Assembly (NCBI RefSeq): GCF_001634365.1
Contig: NZ_CP014579.1
Location: 2,542,001 to 2,606,000, forward strand
DNA: 64,000 nt
DNA from: Paraburkholderia phytofirmans OLGA172
GTDB lineage: Bacteria > Pseudomonadota > Gammaproteobacteria > Burkholderiales > Burkholderiaceae
Reading direction: 5' to 3'
The notes under the pieces are model-generated. The model had not been told where the DNA came from and made no database searches. It saw only the letters and a list, made by a program, of their open reading frames with translations. Shown piece by piece: positions 27,444 through 36,551 of the stretch. Both the position numbers and the translations under genes were made by a program. Each line of letters starts with the position of its first letter. Within the stretch, counting starts at the first letter, position 1.

Positions 27444-28457
27444 TCACCAACGGTAGCCCACACCGCCGAAAATCACATCTGAATCGCGATCATAGCGTGT
27501 CACGACACGGTTCCATTCGATCCGCGCATCCCAACGATCGGTCAGGCGATACGAGCCCGCGATCGTGACGAGGCCCGAAAATTTCCCGGCACCTGGCCCC
27601 GGCGTAAGACTGTTCTCGTTTTCGTTGATCGCGTAGTAGGTGCCGACGCCGAGCGCCAGCGTGACTTTGTCATCGAGGAACGCGCGGGTCGCCCACAATT
27701 GGCTTGTGATACCGTCGCGGCGCGACACCTTGCTGCTGCCTTCGTGCAGATAGCCGAGCGTCACGTCGAGGTATTTCGCGAGGCCGCGCCGGTACTCGAT
27801 CGCGCCGCCCGGCGCGGTAGGCGAGCTGGTGGAATTGATGATGGTTTCGCCGAGGTAGACCGCCACTTCGTTGTTGGTGACCTTGTGCGTGCTGCCGCTC
27901 GCCCAGTCGCGCGGACCGGGGGTGCCCGGGGCATCGAGCTGATAGCCGACGCCGAACATCACGCTTGTCGCATCCGGCCCGCGTTGCACATGCACGCGAT
28001 TCAACTGCAACTGGGTGATCCACCGGCTCGACGCGTAGTACGCGGCGCGCACGCTGTACACGGCACCCCAGCCGTGCGTGTCCGAATAACTTCCGCCTTG
28101 CACGGCCGTGGTGGTGTCGAAGTAACGGTATGGGCCGATGCCCGCCTGCAGGATGAACTGCGGGCTCCCAACGGGAATGCGGCCCCATAGCTGGATCATC
28201 TGGCCGTCGCGATGATGGTCGGGGATGTGTCCTTCATTGAGCCACGTGAAGCTCGCGGCAAAGTATTGCCCGAGCCCTTCCTGATAATTGAACGCCCACG
28301 TATAGGTGTTTGTGTTGCCCGCGCGCGAACCACCTCCGAAAAGCGAAAACTCCTGAGCGTGAGCCGCGTTGGACGCGAACAGAAGTCCGAGACCGGCAAT
28401 GCAGGAGGCGGCCTGGATTGCCAGCCTACCGGTCACAGCAAAATTCAGGTTCCGCAT
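27444..28457 (-). CDS. outer-membrane beta-barrel protein, unknown role
   Basis: A 337-residue exported protein with a signal peptide ending AAHAQ and alternating hydrophobic/polar strands throughout (for example QYFAASFTWLNEG, IYR-like aromatic girdles, WDARIEWNRVVTRYD). It ends FGGVGYRW, an aromatic C-terminus typical of BAM-assembled barrels. Two halves look similar, each with a strand reading 'Y...LGQYFAASFTWLNEGH' or 'YRRGLAKYLDVTLGYLHEG', suggesting an internal duplication. An ATG at 28502 would add 15 residues; 28457 gives a compact signal peptide but its GGAG is only one base away, so the start is uncertain. No family name was recognised. Confidence 0.7.
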   Translation of the reverse strand: MRNLNFAVTGRLAIQAASCIAGLGLLFASNAAHAQEFSLFGGGSRAGNTNTYTWAFNYQEGLGQYFAASFTWLNEGHIPDHHRDGQMIQLWGRIPVGSPQFILQAGIGPYRYFDTTTAVQGGSYSDTHGWGAVYSVRAAYYASSRWITQLQLNRVHVQRGPDATSVMFGVGYQLDAPGTPGPRDWASGSTHKVTNNEVAVYLGETIINSTSSPTAPGGAIEYRRGLAKYLDVTLGYLHEGSSKVSRRDGITSQLWATRAFLDDKVTLALGVGTYYAINENENSLTPGPGAGKFSGLVTIAGSYRLTDRWDARIEWNRVVTRYDRDSDVIFGGVGYRW

Positions 28458-28502
28458 GCTCCTTGCATCTCCGGATGAGTCGCTGTCGCTGCTGGGATTC
28501 AT

Positions 28503-29081
28503 GAACTGACGAGAAGCCGGTTCACAGCTTGGGGCGCCCGAACCGGCAGTCTTTACAGTTACAAATTGATTGCCATGCTAGCAGACCGCTTGGAAAAAAT
28601 GTCACTCCATGCATTTTGAATAGGCCGGTCACACAGCGATTTCCTCGATTACGCAATCCGCAAATGCCCACGACTAGTTGCAGCCGCAACGACTGACCAC
28701 AATGGATAAAGAACTACCGGAACTCAATTCGATGGACTAACCAGTTGGCGAATATTTGCTTTTCCACGGACTGTTGAAGTCGGCGCGCGCAGCGCCGCCG
28801 GAGGTATGACTGCCTTGTCACTCGCGCCGAATGTGCGAGAACACGGATTCCAGATGCTCCACTACCGCAACTGTGCGGGGGACCCGCTTAGCAGGGGGTT
28901 CGAGCCGCTTTCTTTTGCCTACTTTTCTTTGCGGCAGGCAAAGAAAAGTAGGTGCCCGCCCCGCACAGGGGCGACACTAATAGACCAATAAGAAATCAAG
29001 GAAAGGCCAAAGAGCCAGATCAAGGAAAGGCCAGCGCCGCAGGCATACAGACATACGGCGCCAGCCATCCAGACACCAACG
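28503..29081. other. intergenic region holding a repeat hairpin, no supported gene
   Basis: A 580-base gap between two minus-strand genes. The half nearer 28503 is unremarkable. From about 28870 to 28980 it holds the hairpin repeat described separately, and at 28995-29009 and 29019-29033 a 15-base direct repeat ATCAAGGAAAGGCCA. Short open frames here read through these repeats and are not called. Confidence 0.6.
28918..28952. repeat. dispersed-type hairpin repeat
   Basis: CCTACTTTTCTTTGC (28918-28932), loop GGCAG and the exact complement (28938-28952) form a perfect 15-bp hairpin, flanked by GC-rich sequence (CGGGGGACCCGC upstream, CCCGCCCCGCACAGGGGCG downstream). I recall near-identical hairpins as frequent intergenic repeats in Burkholderia-group genomes; copy number cannot be checked here. 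It may stop transcripts leaving the symporter gene. Confidence 0.7.
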
Positions 29082-30563
29082 TCAAACAGCAGCCACAACC
29101 CTCCGCGGTGACAAAACCGACACAACAAAACTAATCACAATATTAGCGGCCAACGCGATCAGTCCGATATACAGCGGATAGACAGCATCACCGATATGCA
29201 AAGCGAACACCGGCTTGAGCCCTTGCGAAATAGCCAGCCCGGTCCCTAACACGATCCCGACAAGCCACCCGAGAAACAGCCCCGTCGTATTCAGCCGTCG
29301 CGTGTACAAAGAAAACACAATAGCCGGGAAAATCTGCAAAATCCACACCCCACCCAGCAATTGCAAATCAATCGCATACTGCGTCGGCAGAAACACAATA
29401 AACAACAGCGCACCAAACTTCACAACCAGCGAAACGATCTTCGCGGTCGAAGCCTCAGCCTCAGGCGTAATATCCGGCGAAACGAGAGGCCGCCACAAAT
29501 TCCGCGTGAACAGATTAGCCGCGCCAATCGACATGATCGCGGCGGGCACCAACGCGCTAATCGCGATTGCCGCGGCCGCAAAACCGACGAACCACGACGG
29601 GAACAGCGTGTTGAACAGCGCCGGCACCATATCGGACGCCGACTTCACATGCACGCCAGCCGCAATCGCCATATAGCCGAGCAACGCGATCAGCCCCAGC
29701 AACAACGTATACGCCGGCAGAAAAATCGCATTCTTGCGCACTGTGTTAGCCGACGAGGACGACAACACCGCCGTCATCGTATGCGGATACATGAACGCCG
29801 CCAGCGCCGAACCCAAAGCAAGCGATGCATACGCCGTGAACTGCGTCGGTTTCAGAATGATCCCGGTTGCGCCGCCCTTGGCCTTGAAATACGTATCGGC
29901 CGCATCGAACACATGCGCATAGCCGCCAAGCTTCACCGGAATCAGCCAGATCGCCGCGATCACGACGATATAGATCATGATGTCCTTGACGAACGCGATC
30001 ATCGCCGGCGCCCGCAAGCCGCTTGCATAGGTGTACAACGCAAGAATCACGAAGGCGACGATCAGCGGCATTTCACCGGTCACGCCGAGCCCCTTGATCA
30101 CCACCTGCATCCCCACGAGCTGCAGCGCGATATACGGCATTGTCGCGACGATACCCGTGATTGCGACCGCAGCAGGAAGCCACTTGCCGCCGTATTCACC
30201 CTGCACATAGTCCGCTGCCGTGATGTGGTTCTTCGCGTTGGCGATCTTCCATAGCTTCGGCATCACCGCGAACACGAACGGATAGACAATGATCGTATAC
30301 GGCAGCGCAAAGAAACCATACGCGCCCACGGAATAAACCAGTGCGGGGACCGCGATCACGGTATAGGCGGTATAGAAGTCGCCACCCACGAGGAACCACG
30401 AAATCACCGTGCCGAACTGGCGGCCGCCCAGGCCCCACTCATGCAATTGCGTCAGGTCGCCCCGCTTCCAGCGCGCGGCAAAGAAACCGATCACGGTGAC
30501 GAGAACAAAGAACGCGATAAAGACGGTCATTGCGACCGGGTTCACAGGATTGACATCGCTCAT
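29082..30563 (-). CDS. MctP-like monocarboxylate:sodium symporter (SSS family)
   Basis: A 493-residue inner-membrane symporter with about 13 hydrophobic helices. Its N-terminal pattern FFAARWKRGDLTQLHEWGLGGRQFGTVISWFLVGGDFYTAYTVIAVPALV is characteristic of the MctP branch of sodium:solute symporters, which take up lactate, pyruvate, acetate and similar monocarboxylates. ADYVQGEYGG and SSSANTVRKNAIFLPAYTLLLG are further family regions. The start at 30563 overlaps the stop of the DUF3311 gene by four bases (ATGA). A divergent two-component system, the usual partner of mctP, lies next to it, supporting the assignment; the exact substrate is inferred. Confidence 0.88.
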   Translation of the reverse strand: MSDVNPVNPVAMTVFIAFFVLVTVIGFFAARWKRGDLTQLHEWGLGGRQFGTVISWFLVGGDFYTAYTVIAVPALVYSVGAYGFFALPYTIIVYPFVFAVMPKLWKIANAKNHITAADYVQGEYGGKWLPAAVAITGIVATMPYIALQLVGMQVVIKGLGVTGEMPLIVAFVILALYTYASGLRAPAMIAFVKDIMIYIVVIAAIWLIPVKLGGYAHVFDAADTYFKAKGGATGIILKPTQFTAYASLALGSALAAFMYPHTMTAVLSSSSANTVRKNAIFLPAYTLLLGLIALLGYMAIAAGVHVKSASDMVPALFNTLFPSWFVGFAAAAIAISALVPAAIMSIGAANLFTRNLWRPLVSPDITPEAEASTAKIVSLVVKFGALLFIVFLPTQYAIDLQLLGGVWILQIFPAIVFSLYTRRLNTTGLFLGWLVGIVLGTGLAISQGLKPVFALHIGDAVYPLYIGLIALAANIVISFVVSVLSPRRVVAAV

Positions 30564-30757
30564 TTGACACCTCGGTACACAACGTAAATCAGTAGCGAGG
30601 TCAACGGAACCCACAAGAACTGATACCAGTAGAAGAACGGAAAACCGGCGAACGAGGGGCGCGTGTCGTTATAGAACGGCAACCACAGTAACGCGATGTA
30701 CGGGATCAGCAAGATCAGCCATAGCCAAGAACGGCCGGAAGATGGGGAGGTCTCCAT
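30560..30757 (-). CDS. DUF3311 small membrane protein, symporter partner
   Basis: A 65-residue protein with two transmembrane helices (about 10-27 and 42-62) and the family motif PYIALLWLPFYNDTRPSFAGFPFFYWYQFLWVP. DUF3311 proteins are typically encoded just before an SSS symporter, here with a four-base ATGA overlap, and are thought to be accessory subunits, although this is unproven. A strong ribosome site (AGGAGAAGTTC before the ATG) suggests it is well translated. It is the first gene of the symporter operon. Confidence 0.9.
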   Translation of the reverse strand: METSPSSGRSWLWLILLIPYIALLWLPFYNDTRPSFAGFPFFYWYQFLWVPLTSLLIYVVYRGVK

Positions 30758-30915
30758 GAACTTCTCCTAAGTCTATTATTGAAACCGCGCGCTATGACTT
30801 GTAGCCGGACACGCGGAACACCGGTTACCTGATATTAGACGGCAAAACCGGAGTTTGCTTTTTGCAATGCGCGCCGCAACAACGCACGCCAGAAGGCGCG
30901 CTACGCCGCGGGGAT

Positions 30916-30985
30916 GTAGTATTCGCCTTCGTAAGCCTCCTCACAAGCGCGCAACTACGTAAGCCGGCTACGTAATACTACGTAG
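30916..30985. promoter_or_regulatory. candidate operator cluster between symporter and sensor genes
   Basis: Three TACGTA palindromes lie at 30956, 30969 and 30979, the last two inside the near-palindrome CTACGTAATACTACGTAG (30968-30985). GTAGTATT (30916-30923) is an exact inverted copy of AATACTAC (30974-30981). The cluster ends 22 bases before the histidine kinase start, within the divergent gap, so it is a likely binding site for the adjacent LuxR-type regulator. Binding is inferred. Confidence 0.5.
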
Positions 30986-31007
30986 CCCGTCGGCCGTCCT
31001 GTCTACG

Positions 31008-32417
31008 ATGAAACTCAAAGCAAAGATTGTCCTGCTGGCGATCGTGCCCTTCCTGGCGGCCATCGCCAGTATTGAAACCGGCGTGCGCCGGGAAGCCACG
31101 GCGCTCGCCGCAACGCAGCACGCGACCACTCAGGCCGCATACATGGCCAGCAAGGAAATCGAACTCAAACACTACGTCGAGCTCGCGACCACGGCGATCG
31201 CCCCGCTCTACAACGCCGGCCGCGACAACGCGCGCGACGATACGATGCTGCGCACCCGTGCGCTCGACATCCTCCAGAAAATGGATTTCGGCAAGGACGG
31301 CTACTTCTTCGTCTACGACATGCACGGCCGTTCGCTGATGCATCCGCGCGAGCCGGACCTCGTCGGACGCGACCTCTGGGCGCTGCGCGATCCGCAAGGC
31401 GCGCCGACGATCCAGCAACTGCTCGCCGCGGCCTCGGGCGGCGGCGGTTATGTGCGCTACGTATGGCATCGCCCGTCGACAGGCAAGCTCGCATCGAAAT
31501 TGGGCTATGTGGTGCCGCTCGAACGCTGGGGCTGGATGATCGGCACCGGCATCTATCTCGACGATGTCGACACCACACTCGCTCACATCGATCAGGGCGC
31601 GGCGGCCAACATCGATCGCACCATGCAGTGGATCGATGCCATCGCGCTCGCCGGGCTCGCCGTGATCGCCTTGTGTGCGCTGGTGCTCAACGTCACCGAA
31701 TACCGCAGCGCCGATGCGAAGCTGAAGCGGCTCGCGCAGCAGGTGGTCGAATCGCAGGAAAACGAACGGGCGCGCCTGTCGCGTGAATTGCACGACGGCA
31801 TCAGCCAGATGATGGTCTCCGTGAAGCTGCTGCTCGAATCGGCGTTGGCGCGCTTCGAACGCAGCGACGTGCGCGTGCCTGCAGCGGAAGCCGCGCTATC
31901 CACGAGCATTGCGCGCATCGGCGATACCTTGCGTGAAGTGCGCCGCATTTCTCACGCACTGCGTCCGTCGATGCTCGATGACCTCGGCGTAGCCGCCGCT
32001 TTGGAGCAGCTCACGCGCGAGTTGAGCGACGAGTCCGGCATTCAGATCGGATTTACGCAGATCGCCCACACGCATGCAGCGTCCTTACCGGAAGCCGTGA
32101 ACACCGTGCTGTTCCGTATCGCTCAGGAAGCGCTGACGAATATCGTGCGACACGCGCATGCATCCAGCGCGGCGCTATCGCTGGAGGTGTCGAACGACGC
32201 CGTCACGCTGACAATCTCGGACAACGGGCGCGGTTTCGACGTGGCGCACGCACTCGTCAGTCCGCGCGCGGGTGTAGGCCTGCGCAATATGCGCGAACGG
32301 CTCGACGCACTGGGCGGCAAGCTGTCGCTCAGCTCGCAAGCCGGTCATACGATCGTGACCGCGCGCGTGCCAATGGTCGCGTCTGCGCTTCAATCGCCGG
32401 CCATGCAGGAAATCTGA
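31008..32417 (+). CDS. sensor histidine kinase, NarL/UhpB type with Cache domain
   Basis: A 469-residue membrane sensor. Helix 1 (about 5-22) and helix 2 (about 208-229) enclose a periplasmic single-Cache domain with KMDFGKDGYFFVYDMHGRSLMHP, a sensor type often seen for small carboxylates. The cytoplasmic part has a HisKA_3 H-box with His262 in SRELHDGISQMM, an N-box EALTNIVRHAHA (Asn378) and the ATP-lid motif DNGRGF (405-410). It should autophosphorylate and pass phosphate to the response regulator encoded two bases downstream. Divergence from the mctP-like symporter gene suggests it senses the transported monocarboxylate. Confidence 0.93.
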   Translation: MKLKAKIVLLAIVPFLAAIASIETGVRREATALAATQHATTQAAYMASKEIELKHYVELATTAIAPLYNAGRDNARDDTMLRTRALDILQKMDFGKDGYFFVYDMHGRSLMHPREPDLVGRDLWALRDPQGAPTIQQLLAAASGGGGYVRYVWHRPSTGKLASKLGYVVPLERWGWMIGTGIYLDDVDTTLAHIDQGAAANIDRTMQWIDAIALAGLAVIALCALVLNVTEYRSADAKLKRLAQQVVESQENERARLSRELHDGISQMMVSVKLLLESALARFERSDVRVPAAEAALSTSIARIGDTLREVRRISHALRPSMLDDLGVAAALEQLTRELSDESGIQIGFTQIAHTHAASLPEAVNTVLFRIAQEALTNIVRHAHASSAALSLEVSNDAVTLTISDNGRGFDVAHALVSPRAGVGLRNMRERLDALGGKLSLSSQAGHTIVTARVPMVASALQSPAMQEI

Positions 32418-32419
32418 CT

Positions 32420-33067
32420 ATGAACGACATGTCACTCGCCGTCGCACGTTTGATTCTGATCGACGACCACCCGCTTGTGCGCGACGGTTTGCGCGCCCGG
32501 CTCGAAGCCGTGCGCAACATCGAGATCGTCGGTGAAGCCGGCAATGCACAGGAAGCGCTTGCGCTCGCCGCCACCCACGAGCCTCATCTGGTGCTGATGG
32601 ACGTCGGCATGAACGGGATGAACGGCATCGCGCTGGCCGGCCTGTTTCATGAGCGCTTCCCGGCGATTCGCGTGCTGATGCTGTCCATGCACGACAATCT
32701 CGAGTACGTGACCCAGGCAGTGCGCGCCGGGGCCAGCGGTTACGTGCTCAAGGACTCGCCCGCCACCGAAATCATTCAGGCGATCGGCGCGGTGCTGGAA
32801 GGCAAGACGTTTTTCAGCGCGGGACTGGGCGCGCGATTGATTCAGGCATCGGCGACGCAATCGCCCATCGAACGGCTCACGCCACGCGAGCGAGATATTC
32901 TCGATGCGCTCGCGGAAGGTCTCTCGAGCAAGCAGATCGCTCAACGCAACGACCTGTCGGTGCGCACAGTAGAGACGCACCGGCTGAATCTGAAACGCAA
33001 GCTCGATATCGAAGGTCAGGCCGAATTGATCAAGTTCGCCGTCGAATATCGTCGCAAGCGCCAGTGA
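32420..33067 (+). CDS. LuxR/NarL-family response regulator
   Basis: A 215-residue regulator with a receiver domain (1-125; acidic pair IDDHP at the start, phospho-acceptor Asp61 in LVLMDVGMNGMNG, Lys in VLKDSPA) and a LuxR-type helix-turn-helix (about 150-210: LTPRERDILDALAEGLSSKQIAQ and VRTVETHRLNLKRKL). It is the cognate partner of the kinase encoded two bases upstream. It probably controls the divergent DUF3311/symporter operon through the TACGTA-containing region, as MctR does in rhizobia; that link is an inference from arrangement. Confidence 0.95.
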   Translation: MNDMSLAVARLILIDDHPLVRDGLRARLEAVRNIEIVGEAGNAQEALALAATHEPHLVLMDVGMNGMNGIALAGLFHERFPAIRVLMLSMHDNLEYVTQAVRAGASGYVLKDSPATEIIQAIGAVLEGKTFFSAGLGARLIQASATQSPIERLTPRERDILDALAEGLSSKQIAQRNDLSVRTVETHRLNLKRKLDIEGQAELIKFAVEYRRKRQ

Positions 33068-33163
33068 GGGCCTGAGCCACCGCTGCATAATCTCCACTAT
33101 GCAGTCGAGAATCAAACCGGTCGATCCGGCTACCCTACGCTCACAATCCCGGAGCCCAAGACG

Positions 33164-33706
33164 ATGAAACGCCTGATCCAACCGCCACTGGCGAGTCTGC
33201 TGATCTGCATGGCCGCGACGCATGCCTATGCCGAGGCGCAGCGCATCAACCGCGGCCACGACCCGTTCTTTCAGATATCCAAAGCAATCAGCGACTGCCC
33301 GGTGCCCTTAGGCCCGCTCGAAACCGAGCAGGAATGGCTCGACGACAGCCATTACCGGATCGAGCGCGGCAATAGCTGCTGGGTGGAAGGCCGTTGCCGT
33401 CTGTCGAACGCGTACCTCTACGACGCGGAAATCGCCGACGCGGTCCAACGGCGTCTCGCCAACATCAACTACGCCACTCACTGGCGTGAACAGTCGACGC
33501 TGTGGCTCACACTGCAACGCCGCTTCATTTACGTGCAAGGCTGTGTCGCGCCGGGGTTCGACAAACAGACCTTCCTCGCGGAACTCGCGAAAACCGCGGA
33601 CGCCGATCGTGTGATCGACGACACCACAAGCGACCCGCACGCAGCCTCACTACCCTATAAAACGCTCGCCGACCCGGACAAACCCGTGATCGATCCGGGC
33701 AACTAG
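33164..33706 (+). CDS. periplasmic BON-like domain protein
   Basis: A 180-residue exported protein (signal peptide about 1-24, ending AYAEA). Residues 85-150 contain EIADAVQRRLANINY and TLWLTLQRRFIYVQGCVAPGFDKQTFLAEL, which follow the BON-domain pattern of a short helix, a strand 'V-x-G-x-V' and a second helix; BON domains bind phospholipid surfaces or interact with envelope proteins. Cysteines at CPVPLG, SCWVEGRC and GCVAPG could form disulfides in the periplasm. It follows the response regulator gene by 96 bases with its own GGAG site and is convergent with the rhamnolipid operon. Confidence 0.6.
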   Translation: MKRLIQPPLASLLICMAATHAYAEAQRINRGHDPFFQISKAISDCPVPLGPLETEQEWLDDSHYRIERGNSCWVEGRCRLSNAYLYDAEIADAVQRRLANINYATHWREQSTLWLTLQRRFIYVQGCVAPGFDKQTFLAELAKTADADRVIDDTTSDPHAASLPYKTLADPDKPVIDPGN

Positions 33707-33737
33707 CCAAAGTATGTCCGTGGCGCGAAGCGCCGAT

Positions 33738-34994
33738 CTAATCAGCAGCACCGCCGCGATCACTGTTGTCCCGAATGATCTGCGCGATCAACGCATCGGC
33801 GTCACGCGAAACGTTATCGTGGACGCGGGTACTTTGGCTGGCCGCCGGCGTGTCGTTGCCAATCAACTGGCCGCTGCGCACATGCGTATCCACCGACACC
33901 TGCATCGACAGGCCGAGCCGCAATGGATGCGCAGCGAGTTCGACTGGGTCGAGCGAAATCACGATCGGCACGCGCTGCACGACCTTGATCCAGTTACCGG
34001 CCGCATTCTGCGAGGGCAGCATCGAAAATGCGCTGCCGGTGCCGGCCGAGAAACCCTCCACGTGCCCCTGATACACCACTTGCGAGCCGTACACATCCGA
34101 CACGATGCGCACCGGCTGCCCCACGCGCATGCTGCGAATCTGGCCCTCCTTGAAGTTCGCCTCGACCCACAGGCGCTCGAGCGGAACGATCGACATGAGT
34201 GCGAGCCCCGGCCCGACCTGCTGGCCGATCTGCACCGAACGCTGCCCGACCGTGCCGTCGACGGGAGAAACGACGGTGGTGCGCTGCAGATTCCGATAAG
34301 CAAGCCGCACTTGCGCGGCGGCTTGCAGAACCGGCGGGCTGGCTTCGACCGGAAATTTTCCGCCGAGCGCGCGGGCGGCGTCGAGCTGGACTTGCGCCGA
34401 GGCGAGGTTCGCTTGCGCGACGGCCACCGCTTCGCGGGCGCGCGCCAATTCCTCCGGCGACACCACTTCCACCGACGCGTGATCGCGCGCCGCCAGCGCA
34501 CGTTGCGCCAACGCGAGTTCGGCGCGGCGCGCGTCGATCGATTGCACGTAGAGCTTGCGCGAGATCGTCGCGTTCGCCACCTGCCGCACGGCGAGCGTCA
34601 GTTGCGCTTTGGCCTGCGCGAACGCGGCGGCCGCTTCGGCATCGTCGAGTTTGACGAGCGGCTGGCCCGCGCGCACCTGCCGCGTGTTGTCCACCAGAAT
34701 ATCGGTGACCGTGCCAGGTATCTGCGCGGCGATCTGCACGATGTTGCCGGCCACGTAGGCGTCGTCGGTCTCTTCGTAGAAGCGCGCGCTCAAACCCCAA
34801 TACGTCAGCCACACCACGCCGGCGAGCGCCACCACGCCGAAGAAAACGGCAAAGCGGCGCCGGCGCACCGCCCGTTTCGAATCGTGCGCGTCGCTCGCTC
34901 TGCTTGCCGCGCCTGCCACGTTTGCCATGTTTGCCGGATTTGCCTGCCCCTGGGTCCAGCCGGCGGCATGCTGTGCCTGTTTATCGTTGTGCAT
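33738..34994 (-). CDS. HlyD/EmrA-family efflux periplasmic adaptor, rhl operon
   Basis: A 418-residue membrane-fusion protein. A basic segment and one membrane helix (RRRRFAVFFGVVALAGVVWLTYWG, about 43-66) anchor it; the lipoyl-type half (YVAGNIVQIAAQIPGTVTDILV), a long helical hairpin rich in Ala and Gln, the second half (VVSPVDGTVGQRSVQIGQQV) and a beta-barrel domain follow. It should bridge the inner-membrane MFS pump and the outer-membrane lipoprotein, both encoded in the same operon. Its ATG directly abuts the stop of the preceding gene (TGAATG). It is the last gene of the rhamnolipid operon, so export of rhamnolipid or its precursors is the likely job. Confidence 0.92.
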   Translation of the reverse strand: MHNDKQAQHAAGWTQGQANPANMANVAGAASRASDAHDSKRAVRRRRFAVFFGVVALAGVVWLTYWGLSARFYEETDDAYVAGNIVQIAAQIPGTVTDILVDNTRQVRAGQPLVKLDDAEAAAAFAQAKAQLTLAVRQVANATISRKLYVQSIDARRAELALAQRALAARDHASVEVVSPEELARAREAVAVAQANLASAQVQLDAARALGGKFPVEASPPVLQAAAQVRLAYRNLQRTTVVSPVDGTVGQRSVQIGQQVGPGLALMSIVPLERLWVEANFKEGQIRSMRVGQPVRIVSDVYGSQVVYQGHVEGFSAGTGSAFSMLPSQNAAGNWIKVVQRVPIVISLDPVELAAHPLRLGLSMQVSVDTHVRSGQLIGNDTPAASQSTRVHDNVSRDADALIAQIIRDNSDRGGAAD

Positions 34995-36551
34995 TCAATC
35001 GAAGTGCGTATCCGTGATGCGTGCGTGAGAGGGAAAGGTCGGCTGATAGTGAGAGATCGGCGCGCCGGCCACCTTGCGTACGTCGAAACCACCGCCGAGC
35101 GCACCGACCAGCGCGACCTGCAGCATTCTGCGGCGGCCCTGCAAATCGATTTGCTGCGCACGTTCGTCGAGCAGGGACAGGTCCGCCAGCGTCACGTCCT
35201 TCTGCATGCCGATACCGCGACGATGCCGTTCCTCGGCGATCGCGACGATGCGTGAGGCCGCCTCCACCGCGCGAGTCTGCTCGCTAGCGAGCGTATCGAC
35301 CGTACGCAACGAGGTCAGCTGGCGCGCGACCTCGCCGAGCGCCTCGTCGACGGTCTTGTTGTAAAGGCTTATCGCGGCGTCGACGTTGGCGTAATCGCCG
35401 CCGAGTTGCGCGCGCAACCGGGTCCGGTCGAAAACCGGCAAGGAGATCGCCGGTCCCACCGAACCGGTCAGCGCCGCGCGCGAGAAAAGCGCGGCGGGCG
35501 TCAAGGCTGTCAGCCCGGCAAAGGCCACCAGGTTCACGTCGGGATAGAACTGCGCCCGCGTAGCGTCGATGTTGGCAAGCGCGGCTTCGGCCCGCAACCG
35601 CGCTGCCACGATGTCGGGCCGGCGGCCCAGCAGGTCGACCGGCAGTTGTGCAGGCATCGGCGCATCGGCAGCCGCGGCCAGGTGCGGACGATGCAGCGAC
35701 AAACCCCGCTCCGCGCCGCGCCCCGTGAGTACGCCGATCTGCAACTCGGTCAGTTTGATGCGTTCGTCATTGAGCGCCTGTTGCGAGGCGAGCCGGCTTC
35801 GCTTGAGTGCGGCGTCGGCCGAGTCGTACGCGTTATCGATGCCGCGCGCACCACGCTCGCGCAACACCGCATCGACGCTATCCCCGGCCTGTTGCTTTTG
35901 CAGCAGAATGTCCTGCGTCGCAAAGGCGCGGTCGAGCTCGCAGTAAAGCGTCACGAGCGCGACCGTTAGCGTGAGCCGCGCCTGCTCCGCATCGATGCGT
36001 GCCGCGTCCCGCGCGGACAGCAGGCTGCCAGTCAGCGCGGCATTCTTGCCCCACAAGTCGAGCTGGTAGCTCAAGCCCGCGAACAGCGCGGCCGGCGAAA
36101 CCACCGGATCGTTGAACAACTGCACCGGAATCTGCTGGCCGCCGACGGATACGTTGGCCGCTTCGTCCGGCTGCGGCAAACGGGCCTTGCTCACTGCCGC
36201 CCCCGCCGTGCCGGTGAGGCCGGTGAGCGAAGCAAACTGTTCGAGTTGCGCCTGCGCGGCGCCCACCCTCGCCCTGGCGATCTGCAGATCGGGATTGTTC
36301 TGCAACGCTTCGGCGGACAATTCATCCAGTTGCGGATCGCGGTAACGCTTGACCCAATCGGGCGCGGGCCATGCGCCGTTCGCGCCTGGCCCGATGGTCT
36401 GTGCGAGCGCGTCGGCGGATGGCTTGAGCGGCTGGACGTTTGCGTGCAGGCCCGCATCGCTCACGCACCCTGTCAGCGCCGCTGCAATCAGCAGCAATGG
36501 CAGCAACAGCGGCAAAGCGCGTGGCATAGGGAATCGCATAGGCCGCCTCAT
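34995..36551 (-). CDS. outer-membrane efflux lipoprotein, NodT/OprM family, rhl operon
   Basis: A 518-residue TolC-like channel with a lipobox (ALTGC near residue 29). It contains two copies of the OEP domain: NPDLQIARARVGAAQAQLEQF in the first half and LLGRRPDIVAARLRAEAALANIDATRAQFYPDVNL in the second, the latter a hallmark of NodT-family proteins. As a trimer it should form the outer-membrane exit duct. Its start overlaps the end of rhlC by four bases (ATGA) and its stop abuts the adaptor start, showing tight coupling within the rhamnolipid operon. Export of rhamnolipid is inferred from context. Confidence 0.93.
   Translation of the reverse strand: MRRPMRFPMPRALPLLLPLLLIAAALTGCVSDAGLHANVQPLKPSADALAQTIGPGANGAWPAPDWVKRYRDPQLDELSAEALQNNPDLQIARARVGAAQAQLEQFASLTGLTGTAGAAVSKARLPQPDEAANVSVGGQQIPVQLFNDPVVSPAALFAGLSYQLDLWGKNAALTGSLLSARDAARIDAEQARLTLTVALVTLYCELDRAFATQDILLQKQQAGDSVDAVLRERGARGIDNAYDSADAALKRSRLASQQALNDERIKLTELQIGVLTGRGAERGLSLHRPHLAAAADAPMPAQLPVDLLGRRPDIVAARLRAEAALANIDATRAQFYPDVNLVAFAGLTALTPAALFSRAALTGSVGPAISLPVFDRTRLRAQLGGDYANVDAAISLYNKTVDEALGEVARQLTSLRTVDTLASEQTRAVEAASRIVAIAEERHRRGIGMQKDVTLADLSLLDERAQQIDLQGRRRMLQVALVGALGGGFDVRKVAGAPISHYQPTFPSHARITDTHFD

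Noticed and set aside
28806..28991. 61-codon plus-strand frame overlapping the hairpin repeat
   Set aside because: Its second half is entirely the hairpin repeat, so it is unlikely to be a gene.
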